A DNA stretch of 64,000 bases from Pseudoalteromonas peptidolytica (lineage in GTDB: Bacteria > Pseudomonadota > Gammaproteobacteria > Enterobacterales > Alteromonadaceae): positions 118,487 through 182,486 of the forward strand of contig NZ_WEHZ01000007.1 of NCBI RefSeq assembly GCF_012641745.1. The letters run 5' to 3'. The first letter of the stretch is position 1. Every line of letters begins with the position of its first letter. A program made the position numbers and the translations under genes. A model generated the notes under the pieces. The model was given only the letters and a program-made list of their open reading frames with translations, searched no databases and was not told where the DNA came from. This document shows positions 42,163-51,847 of the stretch, in pieces.

Positions 42163-42672
42163 TCAACTTCTTTTTGTGAAATGGAAGAATAAAAACAAGA
42201 TAAACACCGCGCTGTAAAATGCGAAAATGATTTCCATCCAACCAGGCATAGACAGTCCTGCAAAAGACCAATCTATATTACCGCAATCACCTGTTGCAGC
42301 AAAGAAGCTTGGCAGCCATTCGTGAAGGGGCATAAAAGATGGGAAATTAGGTATAAAGTCACAGGTGAAGGCAAATGGGTCTGTGGTTGTTTGCATCTCT
42401 ATATGTTCGCGTGCAATCAAGAACCCCCAAATGCTTCCGACTCCCCACGAAGTAAATGCTAGGCTTCGCACGGCAAAATTACGCGGTGCTATCATACCGA
42501 TTAAACCAGCAGCGAGTAACCCGAGCATCGCAAAACGTTGATAAATACACATGATACAAGGCTCTAACCCCATACCATATTGGAAGTAAAGCGCCACAGC
42601 CTCAAAAATAGCTGCTGAGAGCGCAAGCAATCCCCAAGACTGCTTTGAAAGGTGAAAAGATGCAATGCTCAT
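42163..42672 (-). CDS. dsbB: Disulfide bond formation protein B
   Basis: 169-residue inner-membrane quinone reductase that reoxidises DsbA. Four membrane helices are visible, with the two essential periplasmic cysteine pairs: C39-x-x-C42 in PCIMCIYQR and C104/C130 in AFTCDF and ATGDCGN, at the spacing of the E. coli enzyme. The Arg after the first pair, which stabilises ubiquinone, is present. It is followed by a small membrane protein gene in the same direction. Confidence 0.96.
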   Translation of the reverse strand: MSIASFHLSKQSWGLLALSAAIFEAVALYFQYGMGLEPCIMCIYQRFAMLGLLAAGLIGMIAPRNFAVRSLAFTSWGVGSIWGFLIAREHIEMQTTTDPFAFTCDFIPNFPSFMPLHEWLPSFFAATGDCGNIDWSFAGLSMPGWMEIIFAFYSAVFILFLFFHFTKRS

Positions 42673-42841
42673 TATGAAGAACCTCTTTTTGTTTTATTAT
42701 GCTTTATCAGGCCCTATCAGAGCAACCTTCCATCGTGAGTGGGCGCTACCTTTGAGCGTTTTTGCGCTCAATTCTCAATATATCGGGTTGAAAAGAGCCT
42801 GCCAAAGGTCAACTAAGCGCTCAGCAGCACTAGTATCTGTT

Positions 42842-44338
42842 TCACCGCGCTCCTAAGGCATTGATATGTAGTGTAGCGCGCTTAATCATGGTGCCATTTA
42901 CAATTACAGAATCAATATCGTTGTAAGCGCTTACTGACTTTAAAGGGTCGCTGTTTAAAAGTAGTAAGTTGGCAATTTTATTTACAGCTACACTGCCATA
43001 TCTATCATCTAAAGAGAAGGCTTTGGCATTGTTTATGGTCGCTGCACTGAGCAAGCTAGCCAAGCCTACGCCAGCTTGGTGCATCATAGTCAATTCTTTA
43101 TATGTAGATAATCCAGGTTGTGATGTATAGGTTGGTGCTGGCGGTGTATCCGAACCAAGTAGCAATGTGGCATCATTTTTATATAAGTAGTTAAGTGCTA
43201 ACTGCCCTTGGGAAAAAATGCGTTTCAGCTTAGCGACTTTTTTCTGATTACTCATGCTGCCCCAACCTTGGTTCATTTCTTTAAAAAACCAACGACCAGG
43301 TTCACTTTGATACCAAGCAATCACAGGTGAAGGGAGCACAGTTTGATATTCTTCAGTGAAAGAGAATGTCCTGTCAGTTACTTTTGCCAATGAGTCCATT
43401 ACAGTCAACGTCGGCTGATATGCAATGTCTTTTTCAATGATGCTATCAAGTACCGCTTTTACTGTTGGTGGCAGAACGTTTGTAGCTTGGTTGATATTAG
43501 GCGTTAACCAGTTCCAAAGACCATGAGCCATTATGTCAACATTGGCATCTACGGCAAGTTGCTGCATATCAACGGCATTGGCATGAGCCATGGAAGGTAA
43601 TCCTATTGCCTTGGCAGACTCGGTCAAGCGCCTTGCATCACCTTGATAGATAAGCGGTATATTACTGTTTTCTCCAAAGCCATCTTCAAAGTAAAGTTTG
43701 GCACAAGTTGCGCCATCTGACCTCATGCGCTCAAGCGGTTGACTACCTTGATGTGAATGTACCTGTGATGGCGTGAGTTCATGTGTTGGGTCATTATGCT
43801 GTGCAATAAAATAAGGTTTATGATGATGTAGCTTAGCGTAGCTTAAGCCTTCGGCGTTATAACCTTGATAAACTGGCATTGCACCGCAAAAAAAAGCATT
43901 CGGTGCAGGCACATTAGCCATAAAATCAGCGATGCCACTTGCTGTATTTGACGGATCGATTACTTGCGTCACGCCATAATATAGATAGTTTCTTCCTTGC
44001 CTTTGCAAAAACGCCTTTTGCATCTGTTTGGCGTTTGGATCTGAAGCGAGTAACCCAGGCATAGTTTTAAGGTGTACGTGGCTGTCGGTGAGCCCCGGAA
44101 TAAGGTATTTATCTTTCGCATCAACGACAGTTTTTGCACGCGGTTTTTTACGTGCATTGGATACCTTAATGATTTTGCCATTTTGTATCGCTATCCAATG
44201 ATTTGAAATGATATTCACTTGGTGCTTATCAACAGGGTTTAAAATGATAGCATTGTCAATTCTAAGGTCGACAGCTGCAAATAACGCATTAGAAAATAGC
44301 ATGCAGTATGTCGCGGCAAATAATATTTGTTTTTTCAT
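42842..44338 (-). CDS. Secreted amidohydrolase family protein
   Basis: 498 residues with a Sec signal peptide (cleavage near LFAA, residue 21). Metal-dependent amidohydrolase: the H87-x-H89 pair is in LTDSHVHLKT, a third His lies in MAHANAVD, and the metal Asp is in LLLGSDTPPAPT. The N- and C-terminal beta-sandwich segments of the family are present (HWIAIQNGKI, KIANLLLLNSDPL). Substrate is unknown; periplasmic members cleave peptides, amides or hydantoins. It is divergent from the CadC-like regulator with 145 bases between them, so that regulator probably controls it. Confidence 0.86.
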   Translation of the reverse strand: MKKQILFAATYCMLFSNALFAAVDLRIDNAIILNPVDKHQVNIISNHWIAIQNGKIIKVSNARKKPRAKTVVDAKDKYLIPGLTDSHVHLKTMPGLLASDPNAKQMQKAFLQRQGRNYLYYGVTQVIDPSNTASGIADFMANVPAPNAFFCGAMPVYQGYNAEGLSYAKLHHHKPYFIAQHNDPTHELTPSQVHSHQGSQPLERMRSDGATCAKLYFEDGFGENSNIPLIYQGDARRLTESAKAIGLPSMAHANAVDMQQLAVDANVDIMAHGLWNWLTPNINQATNVLPPTVKAVLDSIIEKDIAYQPTLTVMDSLAKVTDRTFSFTEEYQTVLPSPVIAWYQSEPGRWFFKEMNQGWGSMSNQKKVAKLKRIFSQGQLALNYLYKNDATLLLGSDTPPAPTYTSQPGLSTYKELTMMHQAGVGLASLLSAATINNAKAFSLDDRYGSVAVNKIANLLLLNSDPLKSVSAYNDIDSVIVNGTMIKRATLHINALGAR

Positions 44339-44483
44339 AATAAAAATTTGTTTGTGTTGTAATAGGAGTTACCGAGCATAAATTGGTTTACAGTTGTTGA
44401 ACTAATTTTCATATAAATAAACTCTTAAATTTTTCTAAATTTAATTAAAACTATAATAATCAATAATATAAGGTGTTTTTGAG

Positions 44484-46256
44484 TTGAAAGATTTGTTACT
44501 AGGTAATTGGTTAGTTATGCCTAAGTTGAATCAAATTATTGAGTATCCCAACGGGCAAGAGTACACAGTAACGCCAAAAATGATGCAGCTGTTACTTGTT
44601 TTGATCGAGGCGGATGCACAGCCGCTTAGCATTGACGAGATCATTGAATTGGTATGGAAACCAAAAGTAGTGTCTGACAGCTCAGTTTACCAAGCCGTAG
44701 CACAGTTAAGAAAAATCCTAAACTCAGACCCACAACATAAAGAGTATATAGAGAGAATATCAGGTCATGGTTATAGGATAGCTCCGAATGTACTCGTCAC
44801 TCAAAATAGTATAAACACTTCGGTAAAAAGCAGTCGTTGGATCTGGTTTGCAAGTGTCGGCTTTACGTTAGCGCTACTGCTTGCGATTTTGACATCTATC
44901 TTTAACGAAAGTACTCGCAATAGCGCAGAGGATGACCCCTACTTTGATGAGGTTACGCTTGCAAAGCACTTATCTAAAAGCACTAATATTGCAGAATTAG
45001 AGCAAGCAAAAAGCCTTTATCAACAGGTGCTGTCTAAGCAAGGAGAAAATATAGACGCGCTAAGTGGGTTATGTAATGCCTATATGGGGCTTAGCTTATT
45101 TGGTGAAATATCAGAATATGAGTTATTGGCGCTATGCCGTCCTTTACTGGAAAAAGCACGCGGATTGGAAGAGAAAAATATTGAAGTTATCACCTCCTTG
45201 GCTCGATTCGCTGTAATAGAAAATAACGATATACAAGCACAGAAATATTTTACTCGTGGTTTTGAAATATCAATAGACAATCCGAGGTTATGGCATTGGT
45301 ATGGACGATTTCTTCGCAAGAGCAATGACATAGAAGGTGCCGTAGTAGCACACCAAAAAGCGTATCGATTAGCGCCAAATGATGCCGTTATCGTTCGCGG
45401 TTTAGCCTACGCCTATCTAAACTTTAGAGACATGAGCTTAGCGAGGAAATATTTTGAACGCAGTGTTGCCATCGCACCCCACACCAAGAATAACCCACTT
45501 TACCAGTTAGACTTCTATCCTTTGAGTCAAAAGCGGGCGCTCCAGTACCTACAGTGGTATCGTGAAAATCATGTTGATCACAATAAGCTCTACCCCGCAC
45601 AACAGCTAAGCCATATATTGATGTTGCTCAGCTTAGGACGTACACAAGAGGCTAATACGTTGTATCAGCAAGCCACACAGTTCACGACCACTTCAGCATC
45701 CTTCAGACTATATGTTGAAGCAGGGCTGGCTTGGCAACAAGGTAATGCAGAAAAAGCCGAAACGCTTTTAAAGCAACGTTATACGCTAGGCTCAAACGCT
45801 AAGCACTACGTGATGCCCTATGTGATGGCACTAATTGCGAACCGCAAATCTGAATTAGCAAAGGAGCTTTTTGAGCGTCATTTTAGTGAAGTTAGCTCTT
45901 TGCTGGCACCTATTTCAGAGCATACTGGGCAGTACCTCATCTATGCCTTAATGCTAAAGCTCACGGAACAACAAAATAAGTATGAGAGAGTAAACACATT
46001 AATTTCGAATCACCTCGCCCAAGATAAGGTGCTTGACACCTCCTTGCTAGCGCTGTGGTTTACTATTAATAACGAAGAGCTCCGTGCTAAACAAGCACTC
46101 ACTGATTTACTCAATGATGGTTGGCTTCCAGATTATAACGATAGCTTCTTTGCAATTGAGCTCTATTTTTCTTGCTTTGCTGATCATGAGTTTAAACGTC
46201 AATGGCAACGACGTCTCAAGCGTATACAAGCCCAGCTGGAGGAGCGGGTAGAATAA
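44484..46256 (+). CDS. CadC-like membrane transcriptional regulator with TPR region
   Basis: 590 residues, probably from TTG 44484 (AAGGTG about 10 bases upstream). Residues 1-105 are an OmpR-type winged helix (LIEADAQPLSIDEIIELVW, SSVYQAVAQLRKILNSD, ISGHGYRI); a single membrane helix at 118-140 is followed by a periplasmic region of about 440 residues rich in TPR-like helix pairs (LKQRYTLGSNA, AQKYFTRGFEIS). Like CadC and ToxR it is a one-component sensor whose DNA-binding part stays in the cytoplasm. It is divergent from a periplasmic amidohydrolase, its most likely target. Confidence 0.88.
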   Translation: MKDLLLGNWLVMPKLNQIIEYPNGQEYTVTPKMMQLLLVLIEADAQPLSIDEIIELVWKPKVVSDSSVYQAVAQLRKILNSDPQHKEYIERISGHGYRIAPNVLVTQNSINTSVKSSRWIWFASVGFTLALLLAILTSIFNESTRNSAEDDPYFDEVTLAKHLSKSTNIAELEQAKSLYQQVLSKQGENIDALSGLCNAYMGLSLFGEISEYELLALCRPLLEKARGLEEKNIEVITSLARFAVIENNDIQAQKYFTRGFEISIDNPRLWHWYGRFLRKSNDIEGAVVAHQKAYRLAPNDAVIVRGLAYAYLNFRDMSLARKYFERSVAIAPHTKNNPLYQLDFYPLSQKRALQYLQWYRENHVDHNKLYPAQQLSHILMLLSLGRTQEANTLYQQATQFTTTSASFRLYVEAGLAWQQGNAEKAETLLKQRYTLGSNAKHYVMPYVMALIANRKSELAKELFERHFSEVSSLLAPISEHTGQYLIYALMLKLTEQQNKYERVNTLISNHLAQDKVLDTSLLALWFTINNEELRAKQALTDLLNDGWLPDYNDSFFAIELYFSCFADHEFKRQWQRRLKRIQAQLEERVE

Positions 46257-46426
46257 CCTACATCGAGCAAAGTTATGGATGAACTTAAATCGTGGCTATC
46301 CGTTGAGGTACGAGACGTCTTACCTATATCTCAAAAAAGGCAATAAATACAGCGAGCCTTGTGCCGCTACTTCCGGAGGTTATCTTTGCTATGTAGCATC
46401 AATTTCTGGCTTGGGTGATTTGTTGC

Positions 46427-46454
46427 TTGTTAGTTGAGCTTCATCTGGTACAAT
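46427..46454 (+). promoter_or_regulatory. Candidate fadR promoter
   Basis: TTGTTA, a 16-base spacer and TACAAT, about 60 bases before the fadR ATG. A moderate sigma70 match with no competing candidate nearby. Confidence 0.45.
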
Positions 46455-46516
46455 CAGTGGATTAACGAGCACAACCTGCCAATATAGGCATTGATGTAAT
46501 AATAAAGTGGTGTGAG

Positions 46517-47230
46517 ATGAGAATTTTCAAAGCCAAGAGCCCAGCTGGATTTGCTGAAGAATATATTGTTGAGTCAATTTGGAACGGCGAATTCCCTCCG
46601 GGATCAATCCTACCTGCTGAGCGTGAGCTTTCTGAACTCATTGGTGTAACCAGAACAACACTACGCGAAGTATTGCAAAGGCTGGCACGCGATGGTTGGT
46701 TGACTATCCAGCATGGTAAGCCAACTCGAGTCAATAACTTTTGGGAAACGTCAGGGCTAAATATTCTCGAGACACTAGCGCGTCTTGATGAAGATAAAAT
46801 GCCTGAACTAACCGATCAGTTGCTGTCTGCTAGAACCAATATCAGCGCCATCTATACTCGTGCTGCTATCAAGTTTAACCCTCAACGTGTTATTGATATC
46901 TTATCCAAACATGCAGAATTAGCGGACACCGCCGAAGCATTTGCCGATTATGACTATCAGGTGCACCATGAACTGGCAGGCGCAGGTCAGAACAAAATTT
47001 ATGTACTTATCTTAAATGGATTCAAAGGGTTGTATTCTAAGATTGGTTGTCATTATTTCTCTGATTCAAGAACGCGAGATCTCGCTAGACAGTTTTACGC
47101 AGACCTTACCACGTTGGCAGAAAACCAAGAACATGATGGTGCAATCTCTCTGATGCGTAAATATGGTCATCAGTCTGGCGAAATTTGGCAGCAGATCCGT
47201 GGTGATATGCCTGAAAATATCATGGACTAA
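46517..47230 (+). CDS. fadR: Fatty acid metabolism regulator FadR
   Basis: 237 residues (E. coli 239). GntR-family winged helix at 10-75 ([41 protein letters not shown]); the C-terminal helical domain binds long-chain acyl-CoA, which releases DNA. It represses beta-oxidation genes and activates fabA/fabB in gammaproteobacteria. Motif and length leave little doubt. It is monocistronic, with its own promoter and a strong terminator. Confidence 0.96.
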   Translation: MRIFKAKSPAGFAEEYIVESIWNGEFPPGSILPAERELSELIGVTRTTLREVLQRLARDGWLTIQHGKPTRVNNFWETSGLNILETLARLDEDKMPELTDQLLSARTNISAIYTRAAIKFNPQRVIDILSKHAELADTAEAFADYDYQVHHELAGAGQNKIYVLILNGFKGLYSKIGCHYFSDSRTRDLARQFYADLTTLAENQEHDGAISLMRKYGHQSGEIWQQIRGDMPENIMD

Positions 47231-47252
47231 ATTAGTCACAGAATTATACATT

Positions 47253-47278
47253 AAAGGCTTCATAGTGAAGCCTTTTTT
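47253..47278 (+). terminator. Intrinsic terminator of fadR
   Basis: AAAGGCTTC and GAAGCCTTT with a 5-base loop and a T-tract, 23 bases after the stop codon. Confidence 0.93.
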
Positions 47279-47551
47279 GATCTCAGGTGTTGGTTTGCAA
47301 GATATTTGCTACTTTTTCCGGCAATCGAATTTATAGATTGATGCTATCGGTTAATTCGATTGTTATTTCTGTTCCTACGCCAATACACTAGTCAAAGTTT
47401 TTGGTAGTAAAAAAGCACAAGGCACTTTAGTGAACGCTAAATGCAAAGGTTGTTTTTTTATAAGCATGCCACAATATTAAGTACCAGATGTTTTGAACTC
47501 GATAGAGAGACAAAACAAGATTGGAAATAAACCTAACTATTGGAGATAAAA
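47279..47551. other. Gap before the peroxiredoxin gene
   Basis: Holds the peroxiredoxin promoter region. A T-tract and CACAAGGCAC are seen, but no clear OxyR site could be assigned by eye. The ribosome site GGAGATAAAA is at its end. Confidence 0.4.
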
Positions 47552-48157
47552 ATGGGTGTATTAGTAGGCCGCAAGGCACCAGACTTTACAGCAGCAGCAG
47601 TACTAGGTAACGGTGAGATCGTAGATAGCTACAACCTGCACGAGCGTATTAAAGGTAAAAAAGCGGTTGTTTTCTTTTACCCACTAGACTTCACTTTTGT
47701 TTGTCCTTCAGAGCTAATCGCATTTGACAAGCGTTACGAAGAGTTCCAAAAGCGTGGTGTTGAAGTTATCGGTGTTTCTATCGACTCTCAATTCTCACAC
47801 AACGCATGGCGTAACACTCCAGTAAACGAAGGTGGTATTGGTCCAGTTAAATACGATCTAGTTGCTGACGTTAAACACGAAATCTGTCAAGCATACGACG
47901 TTGAGCACCCAGAGGCTGGTGTTGCTTTCCGTGGTTCTTTCCTAATTGACGCTGAAGGTAACGTACGTCACCAAGTAGTGAATGATCTACCACTTGGCCG
48001 TAACATCGACGAAATGCTGCGCATGGTTGATGCACTTGCATTCCACGAAGAGCACGGCGAAGTATGTCCAGCTGGTTGGACTGAAGGTAAAGCAGGTATG
48101 GACGCAAGCCCTGAAGGTGTTGCAAAGTTCCTATCTGAGAACGAAGGCGCACTATAA
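47552..48157 (+). CDS. Typical 2-Cys peroxiredoxin (AhpC/Prx1 type)
   Basis: 201 residues from ATG 47552 (TTGGAGATAAAA). Reduces peroxides with the peroxidatic Cys51 in FTFVCPSELIAF and the resolving Cys near 172 in GEVCPAGW. The active-site Thr and Arg of the family are present. The typical C-terminal tail suggests a dimer/decamer of the AhpC/Prx1 type. Codon choice is strongly biased, as in abundant proteins. Its terminator is unusually far off because a MITE-like element lies between. Confidence 0.95.
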   Translation: MGVLVGRKAPDFTAAAVLGNGEIVDSYNLHERIKGKKAVVFFYPLDFTFVCPSELIAFDKRYEEFQKRGVEVIGVSIDSQFSHNAWRNTPVNEGGIGPVKYDLVADVKHEICQAYDVEHPEAGVAFRGSFLIDAEGNVRHQVVNDLPLGRNIDEMLRMVDALAFHEEHGEVCPAGWTEGKAGMDASPEGVAKFLSENEGAL

Positions 48158-48175
48158 TTTAGTGTCTGCTATGTA

Positions 48176-48337
48176 ATACCAATTTGACTTAATACTTGCT
48201 CAATTTGAAGGAGTAAATCTGACGCTAACAGCGTTAGAAATTTCTCATTTAGAACAACTAAATAGCAAAATTTTTGTCTAGTTATCGACAAGATTTTCTC
48301 GCCTCAAAATAGACCACTTAATTAAGCAAGTTGGTAT
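48176..48337 (+). repeat. MITE-like element, copy 3
   Basis: 162 bp with inverted ends ATACCAATTTGACTTAAT and TTAATTAAGCAAGTTGGTAT. Near-identical to copy 5 (58588-58749), and most similar to it in the centre. It starts 18 bases after the peroxiredoxin stop and ends 23 bases before that gene's terminator. Confidence 0.92.
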
Positions 48338-48360
48338 AATATCTATAAGATATTAAAAAG

Positions 48361-48388
48361 AAACCCGCTAGTTAGCGGGTTTTTTTAA
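48361..48388 (+). terminator. Intrinsic terminator of the peroxiredoxin gene
   Basis: AAACCCGCTA-GT-TAGCGGGTTT followed by a T-run. It lies 200 bases after the stop codon because the MITE-like copy separates them. Confidence 0.9.
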
Positions 48389-48467
48389 TTGCTTTCGATT
48401 TCTCGGCGGCTTTCTCAGGGTAATACGTTGACTATTCGGCAGCCCTGCCTCTTTAGCAAGTGCCATG

Positions 48468-48584
48468 CTAGTTAAAATTAATGTACTGACCGAGCGACTT
48501 TATTAGTTGAATGCTTAGGTACGCTGCAAATAAGCTTATCACTGGAGTTGCTAGTAAACTCAAAAATGTAAGTTCATTAATCAT
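48468..48584 (-). CDS. Small overlapping membrane peptide (38 aa)
   Basis: A 38-residue frame (MINELTFLSLLATPVISLF, then a short polar end) whose ATG lies inside the last codons of the upstream 80-residue gene, overlapping it by 8 bases (ATGATTAA). AAGGA seven bases ahead is a fair ribosome site. One hydrophobic helix of about 20 residues. Translational coupling is plausible; the product is unrecognised. Confidence 0.45.
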   Translation of the reverse strand: MINELTFLSLLATPVISLFAAYLSIQLIKSLGQYINFN

Positions 48585-48819
48585 TACGCTTTTCCTTTTC
48601 GTCTTTCTTGTTAGTATTTTCAGCTTGAAATGCTGCTTGCAATGATTGTTTGGTTTCGATTCTCAGCTCTTCGATGTTGGCCTTTATTGATTCACTGATC
48701 GCTTGTGATATTTTGCTTTTCACATCCTGTAGGATGGAGTCGTCTATTTCTGTAGCAGTAGTTGTCATGCTAGCTGTTAGTAGTAACGTAGTCATGGTTA
48801 GTTTCGCTAAAGTAGTCAT
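48577..48819 (-). CDS. Small secreted protein of unknown function
   Basis: 80 residues. A signal peptide (MTTLAKLTMTTLLLTASMTTTAT, cut near residue 22) is followed by a charged helical stretch (about 25-65), probably a short coiled coil, and a Lys/Glu-rich tail. GGAAAC gives the ribosome site. Unknown family. Confidence 0.65.
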   Translation of the reverse strand: MTTLAKLTMTTLLLTASMTTTATEIDDSILQDVKSKISQAISESIKANIEELRIETKQSLQAAFQAENTNKKDEKEKRND

Positions 48820-49034
48820 AATAAGTTTCCTTGTAATTTGTTAGTCGCAATAACTATTACAAAGGTTGTGCCAACGTGAATTTATTTTTTAAAGCTTTGA
48901 TTTTTAAATCAATTTAGTTTTCTATGAAGAAGTTAACGTAAGACGTTGGTGAATTTGACGAAGGTGACATAACAAAAATAACGAAGTTTTAGTCAAATAT
49001 ATAAAGAGGAGGTTGAGCTCGTAATGAGGCCGAA

Positions 49035-49586
49035 TTAACGGCCAAAACTTGGATCGTCTGGTAGGTCGACAAGGATCAATACAGCACCTTTACCACCGTA
49101 CTCTAACGGTGCTTGGTGTATCGCTAAGACATCAGGGTGTTGTACAAGGTATTGCGGCACTTTATGTTTGAGTATTCGCTCGCCAATGCCGTGAACAATG
49201 CAGGCACAAGCAATATGCTGTTTTTTACAAGCATGAATTAACGCAGCAAGCTCTTGTTTGACGGTCTCTTTGTTCAAACCGTGTAAATCTAATATCAGCT
49301 CTGGTGCATAATCACCACGCCTAAGCTGTTTAGCGAGATAGCGGTCAGCGCCAGCCTTAACATAATTAATAGTTCCCGAAGTATCGATATCAGGAATATA
49401 CTCGTCCGAAAAGTAAAACTCTGACTGTTGCTGCTTCACTTGTTGTTTCAGCTCTACACTCTGAATTTTTTTCGTTTGTTTGAGCTGCACCTGATCTTGC
49501 TTAAGAGGTTTTACACCATTCAAGGACTCGCGAAACATCGCGAAATCATCATTTAGGTCAGCATTAGTGTTAGATTCTTTGTTCAT
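49035..49586 (-). CDS. smrB: Smr-domain ribosome-rescue endonuclease SmrB
   Basis: 183 residues. The C-terminal Smr domain is shown by LILDLHGLNKETVKQELAAL (the DLHG signature), CACIVHGIGERILK (the HGxG signature) and the closing APLEYGGKGAVLILV. The N-terminal half (SEFYFSDEYIPDID and LRRGDYAPE) matches SmrB rather than other Smr proteins. SmrB cleaves mRNA between collided ribosomes. It is divergent from prmB with 86 bases between, a common pairing in gammaproteobacteria. Confidence 0.93.
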   Translation of the reverse strand: MNKESNTNADLNDDFAMFRESLNGVKPLKQDQVQLKQTKKIQSVELKQQVKQQQSEFYFSDEYIPDIDTSGTINYVKAGADRYLAKQLRRGDYAPELILDLHGLNKETVKQELAALIHACKKQHIACACIVHGIGERILKHKVPQYLVQHPDVLAIHQAPLEYGGKGAVLILVDLPDDPSFGR

Positions 49587-49672
49587 GGTGACATTTTAAA
49601 TAAAAAAAGCATAAAAACCTAGCTTAAAAACCGCTACAATGTCGCCATATAGTTTGATCTTAGAGAATCTTC

Positions 49673-50617
49673 ATGACGGAAATGTCACAACCACTAATCA
49701 CCGACGAAATGGCAAATGAAGCGTTTCAAGACCTCCATACCATCCAAGACTGGGTACGATGGACTGCAACTCAGTTTGTCAGCAATGAGGTCTTTTTTGG
49801 TCACGGAACAGATAACCCGTGGGATGAAGCGGTAAGTTTGGTGCTGCCTGTGCTCCATATGCCTATTGATGCACCTAAAGAAATTATGCACGCCCGTGTG
49901 ACGCAAAGTGAAAAATCTCACTTGATAGGCTACATTAAAGCACGTATTGAACAGCGTATTCCCGTGGCTTATTTGACCAATCAAGCTTGGTTTGCTGGTA
50001 TGCCGTTTTATGTTGATGAGCGCGTATTAGTACCACGCTCTCCATTTGCAGAATTAATTGCAAAACATTTTTCTCCTTGGGTGGCATCGCCTAACAAAAT
50101 AAACCGTATTTTAGATATGTGTACGGGCTCTGGTTGTATTGCGATTGCACTTGCCAAAGCATTTGAGCGTGCACAAGTAGATGCAGTAGACATCTCTTTT
50201 GAAGCTTTAGAAGTGGCTGATCACAATATCAATCAGCATATGATGCACGACAGAGTGTTTGCCATCCAGTCTGATGTATTCAGTGGTGTACCGGGCCAAA
50301 AATATGACTTAATCGTAGCAAACCCACCTTACGTTGATGCTGAAGACATGTCTGACTTGCCTGAAGAGTTTCATCATGAGCCAGAGCTTGGTTTGGCGTC
50401 AGGAGAGGATGGCCTTGACGTAACCCGTACTTTGTTAGCAGAAGCTGCGGATCATCTAAATGATGACGGTTTGTTATTTGTCGAAGTCGGCAATTCTATG
50501 GTACATATGGAACAGCAATTCCCTGAAGCACCTTTCACTTGGTTAGAGTTTGACCACGGTGGTCTGGGGGTCTTTGTGGTATCCAAACAGCAATTGTTGG
50601 AATACTTTAAAAACTGA
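49673..50617 (+). CDS. prmB: 50S ribosomal protein L3 glutamine N5-methyltransferase
   Basis: 314-residue SAM-dependent methyltransferase that modifies Gln150 of L3. Class I fold with the DMCTGSGCIAIALAK motif and the NPPY catalytic signature in LIVANPPYVDAED. Length fits PrmB (310). A second ATG three codons later could be the start. It is followed by aroC after 47 bases, the usual gammaproteobacterial order. Confidence 0.96.
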   Translation: MTEMSQPLITDEMANEAFQDLHTIQDWVRWTATQFVSNEVFFGHGTDNPWDEAVSLVLPVLHMPIDAPKEIMHARVTQSEKSHLIGYIKARIEQRIPVAYLTNQAWFAGMPFYVDERVLVPRSPFAELIAKHFSPWVASPNKINRILDMCTGSGCIAIALAKAFERAQVDAVDISFEALEVADHNINQHMMHDRVFAIQSDVFSGVPGQKYDLIVANPPYVDAEDMSDLPEEFHHEPELGLASGEDGLDVTRTLLAEAADHLNDDGLLFVEVGNSMVHMEQQFPEAPFTWLEFDHGGLGVFVVSKQQLLEYFKN

Positions 50618-50664
50618 TAGGGAGCCAATGCTCTCTATCGTCTATTTTGGAATGAGGAAAAACG

Positions 50665-51762
50665 ATGGCAGGCAATAGCATTGGCCAATTATTTAAGGTG
50701 TCGACCTTTGGTGAAAGCCATGGCGCTGCGCTTGGTGGCGTGGTGGATGGTGTACCACCTGGGCTTGAGATAACTGAAGCTGACTTACAAATTGATTTGG
50801 ATAGACGTAAACCGGGTCAAAGCCGATACACAACACAGCGACGCGAAGGTGATGAGATAAAAATCCTTTCGGGTGTATTCGAAGGTAAGACGACCGGAAC
50901 TAGTATTGGACTGTTAATTGAAAATACCGATCAACGTTCCAAAGATTATTCTAACATCAAAGATTTATTTCGTCCGGGCCATGGCGACTACACCTATTGG
51001 CACAAATATGGCCACAGAGATTACCGTGGTGGTGGACGTTCGTCTGCCCGTGAAACAGCGATCCGAGTTGCGGCTGGTGCGATAGCGAAAAAATATCTAA
51101 AACAAGCTCATGGCATTGAGATCAATGCTTGTCTTTCCCAATTAGGCCCTATTAAAGCTCAAACGTATGATTGGTCAGTTGTGGAAAACAACCCCTTTTT
51201 CTTTCCTGATGAGTCTAAGCTTGAAGCGTTAGATGAATATATGCGTACGCTAAAAAAAGAAGGTGATTCAGTTGGCGCGAAAGTTAAAGTTGTGGCGAAA
51301 AACGTGCCGGTAGGTCTAGGTGAACCTGTTTTTGACCGCCTGGATGCCGAAATTGCGCACTCCCTAATGAGCATTAATGCGGTAAAAGGTGTAGAAATTG
51401 GTGACGGCTTTGATGTGGTTGAACAAAAAGGTTCTGAGCATAGAGATGAGCTGACGCCGCAGGGCTTCACCTCAAACCATGCAGGTGGCGTATTAGCAGG
51501 TATTTCAACAGGGCAGGACATTATCGCGTCAATTGCGCTAAAACCTACCTCAAGTATCTCAGTCCCAGGGCAGAGCATTGATACCCAAAATCAACCGCAA
51601 GAGGTAGTTACCAAAGGCCGCCACGATCCATGTGTGGGCATTCGTGCCATCCCTATAGCGGAAGCGATGTTAGCCATAACACTTATGGATCATCTATTAC
51701 GTCACCGCGGTCAAAACCAAGACGTCAATTTGCCGCACAAGCCCATTTCAAGCCATCTCTGA
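50665..51762 (+). CDS. aroC: Chorismate synthase
   Basis: 365 residues. Flavin-dependent enzyme that makes chorismate from EPSP, the last common step of the shikimate pathway and the feed for tyrA and pheA in this window. Motifs: [39 protein letters not shown], and the late [17 protein letters not shown]. Ribosome site GAGGAA. Downstream of prmB and probably co-transcribed. No TyrR-like site was seen. Confidence 0.98.
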   Translation: MAGNSIGQLFKVSTFGESHGAALGGVVDGVPPGLEITEADLQIDLDRRKPGQSRYTTQRREGDEIKILSGVFEGKTTGTSIGLLIENTDQRSKDYSNIKDLFRPGHGDYTYWHKYGHRDYRGGGRSSARETAIRVAAGAIAKKYLKQAHGIEINACLSQLGPIKAQTYDWSVVENNPFFFPDESKLEALDEYMRTLKKEGDSVGAKVKVVAKNVPVGLGEPVFDRLDAEIAHSLMSINAVKGVEIGDGFDVVEQKGSEHRDELTPQGFTSNHAGGVLAGISTGQDIIASIALKPTSSISVPGQSIDTQNQPQEVVTKGRHDPCVGIRAIPIAEAMLAITLMDHLLRHRGQNQDVNLPHKPISSHL

Positions 51763-51847
51763 TTTTATTCGGCGTCCTGGGGTTATTTGACTTCAGGTTG
51801 TTCTGGCACAGTGTTTGCTCTTCTTGAACAAATCAAGGAGAGCAATC

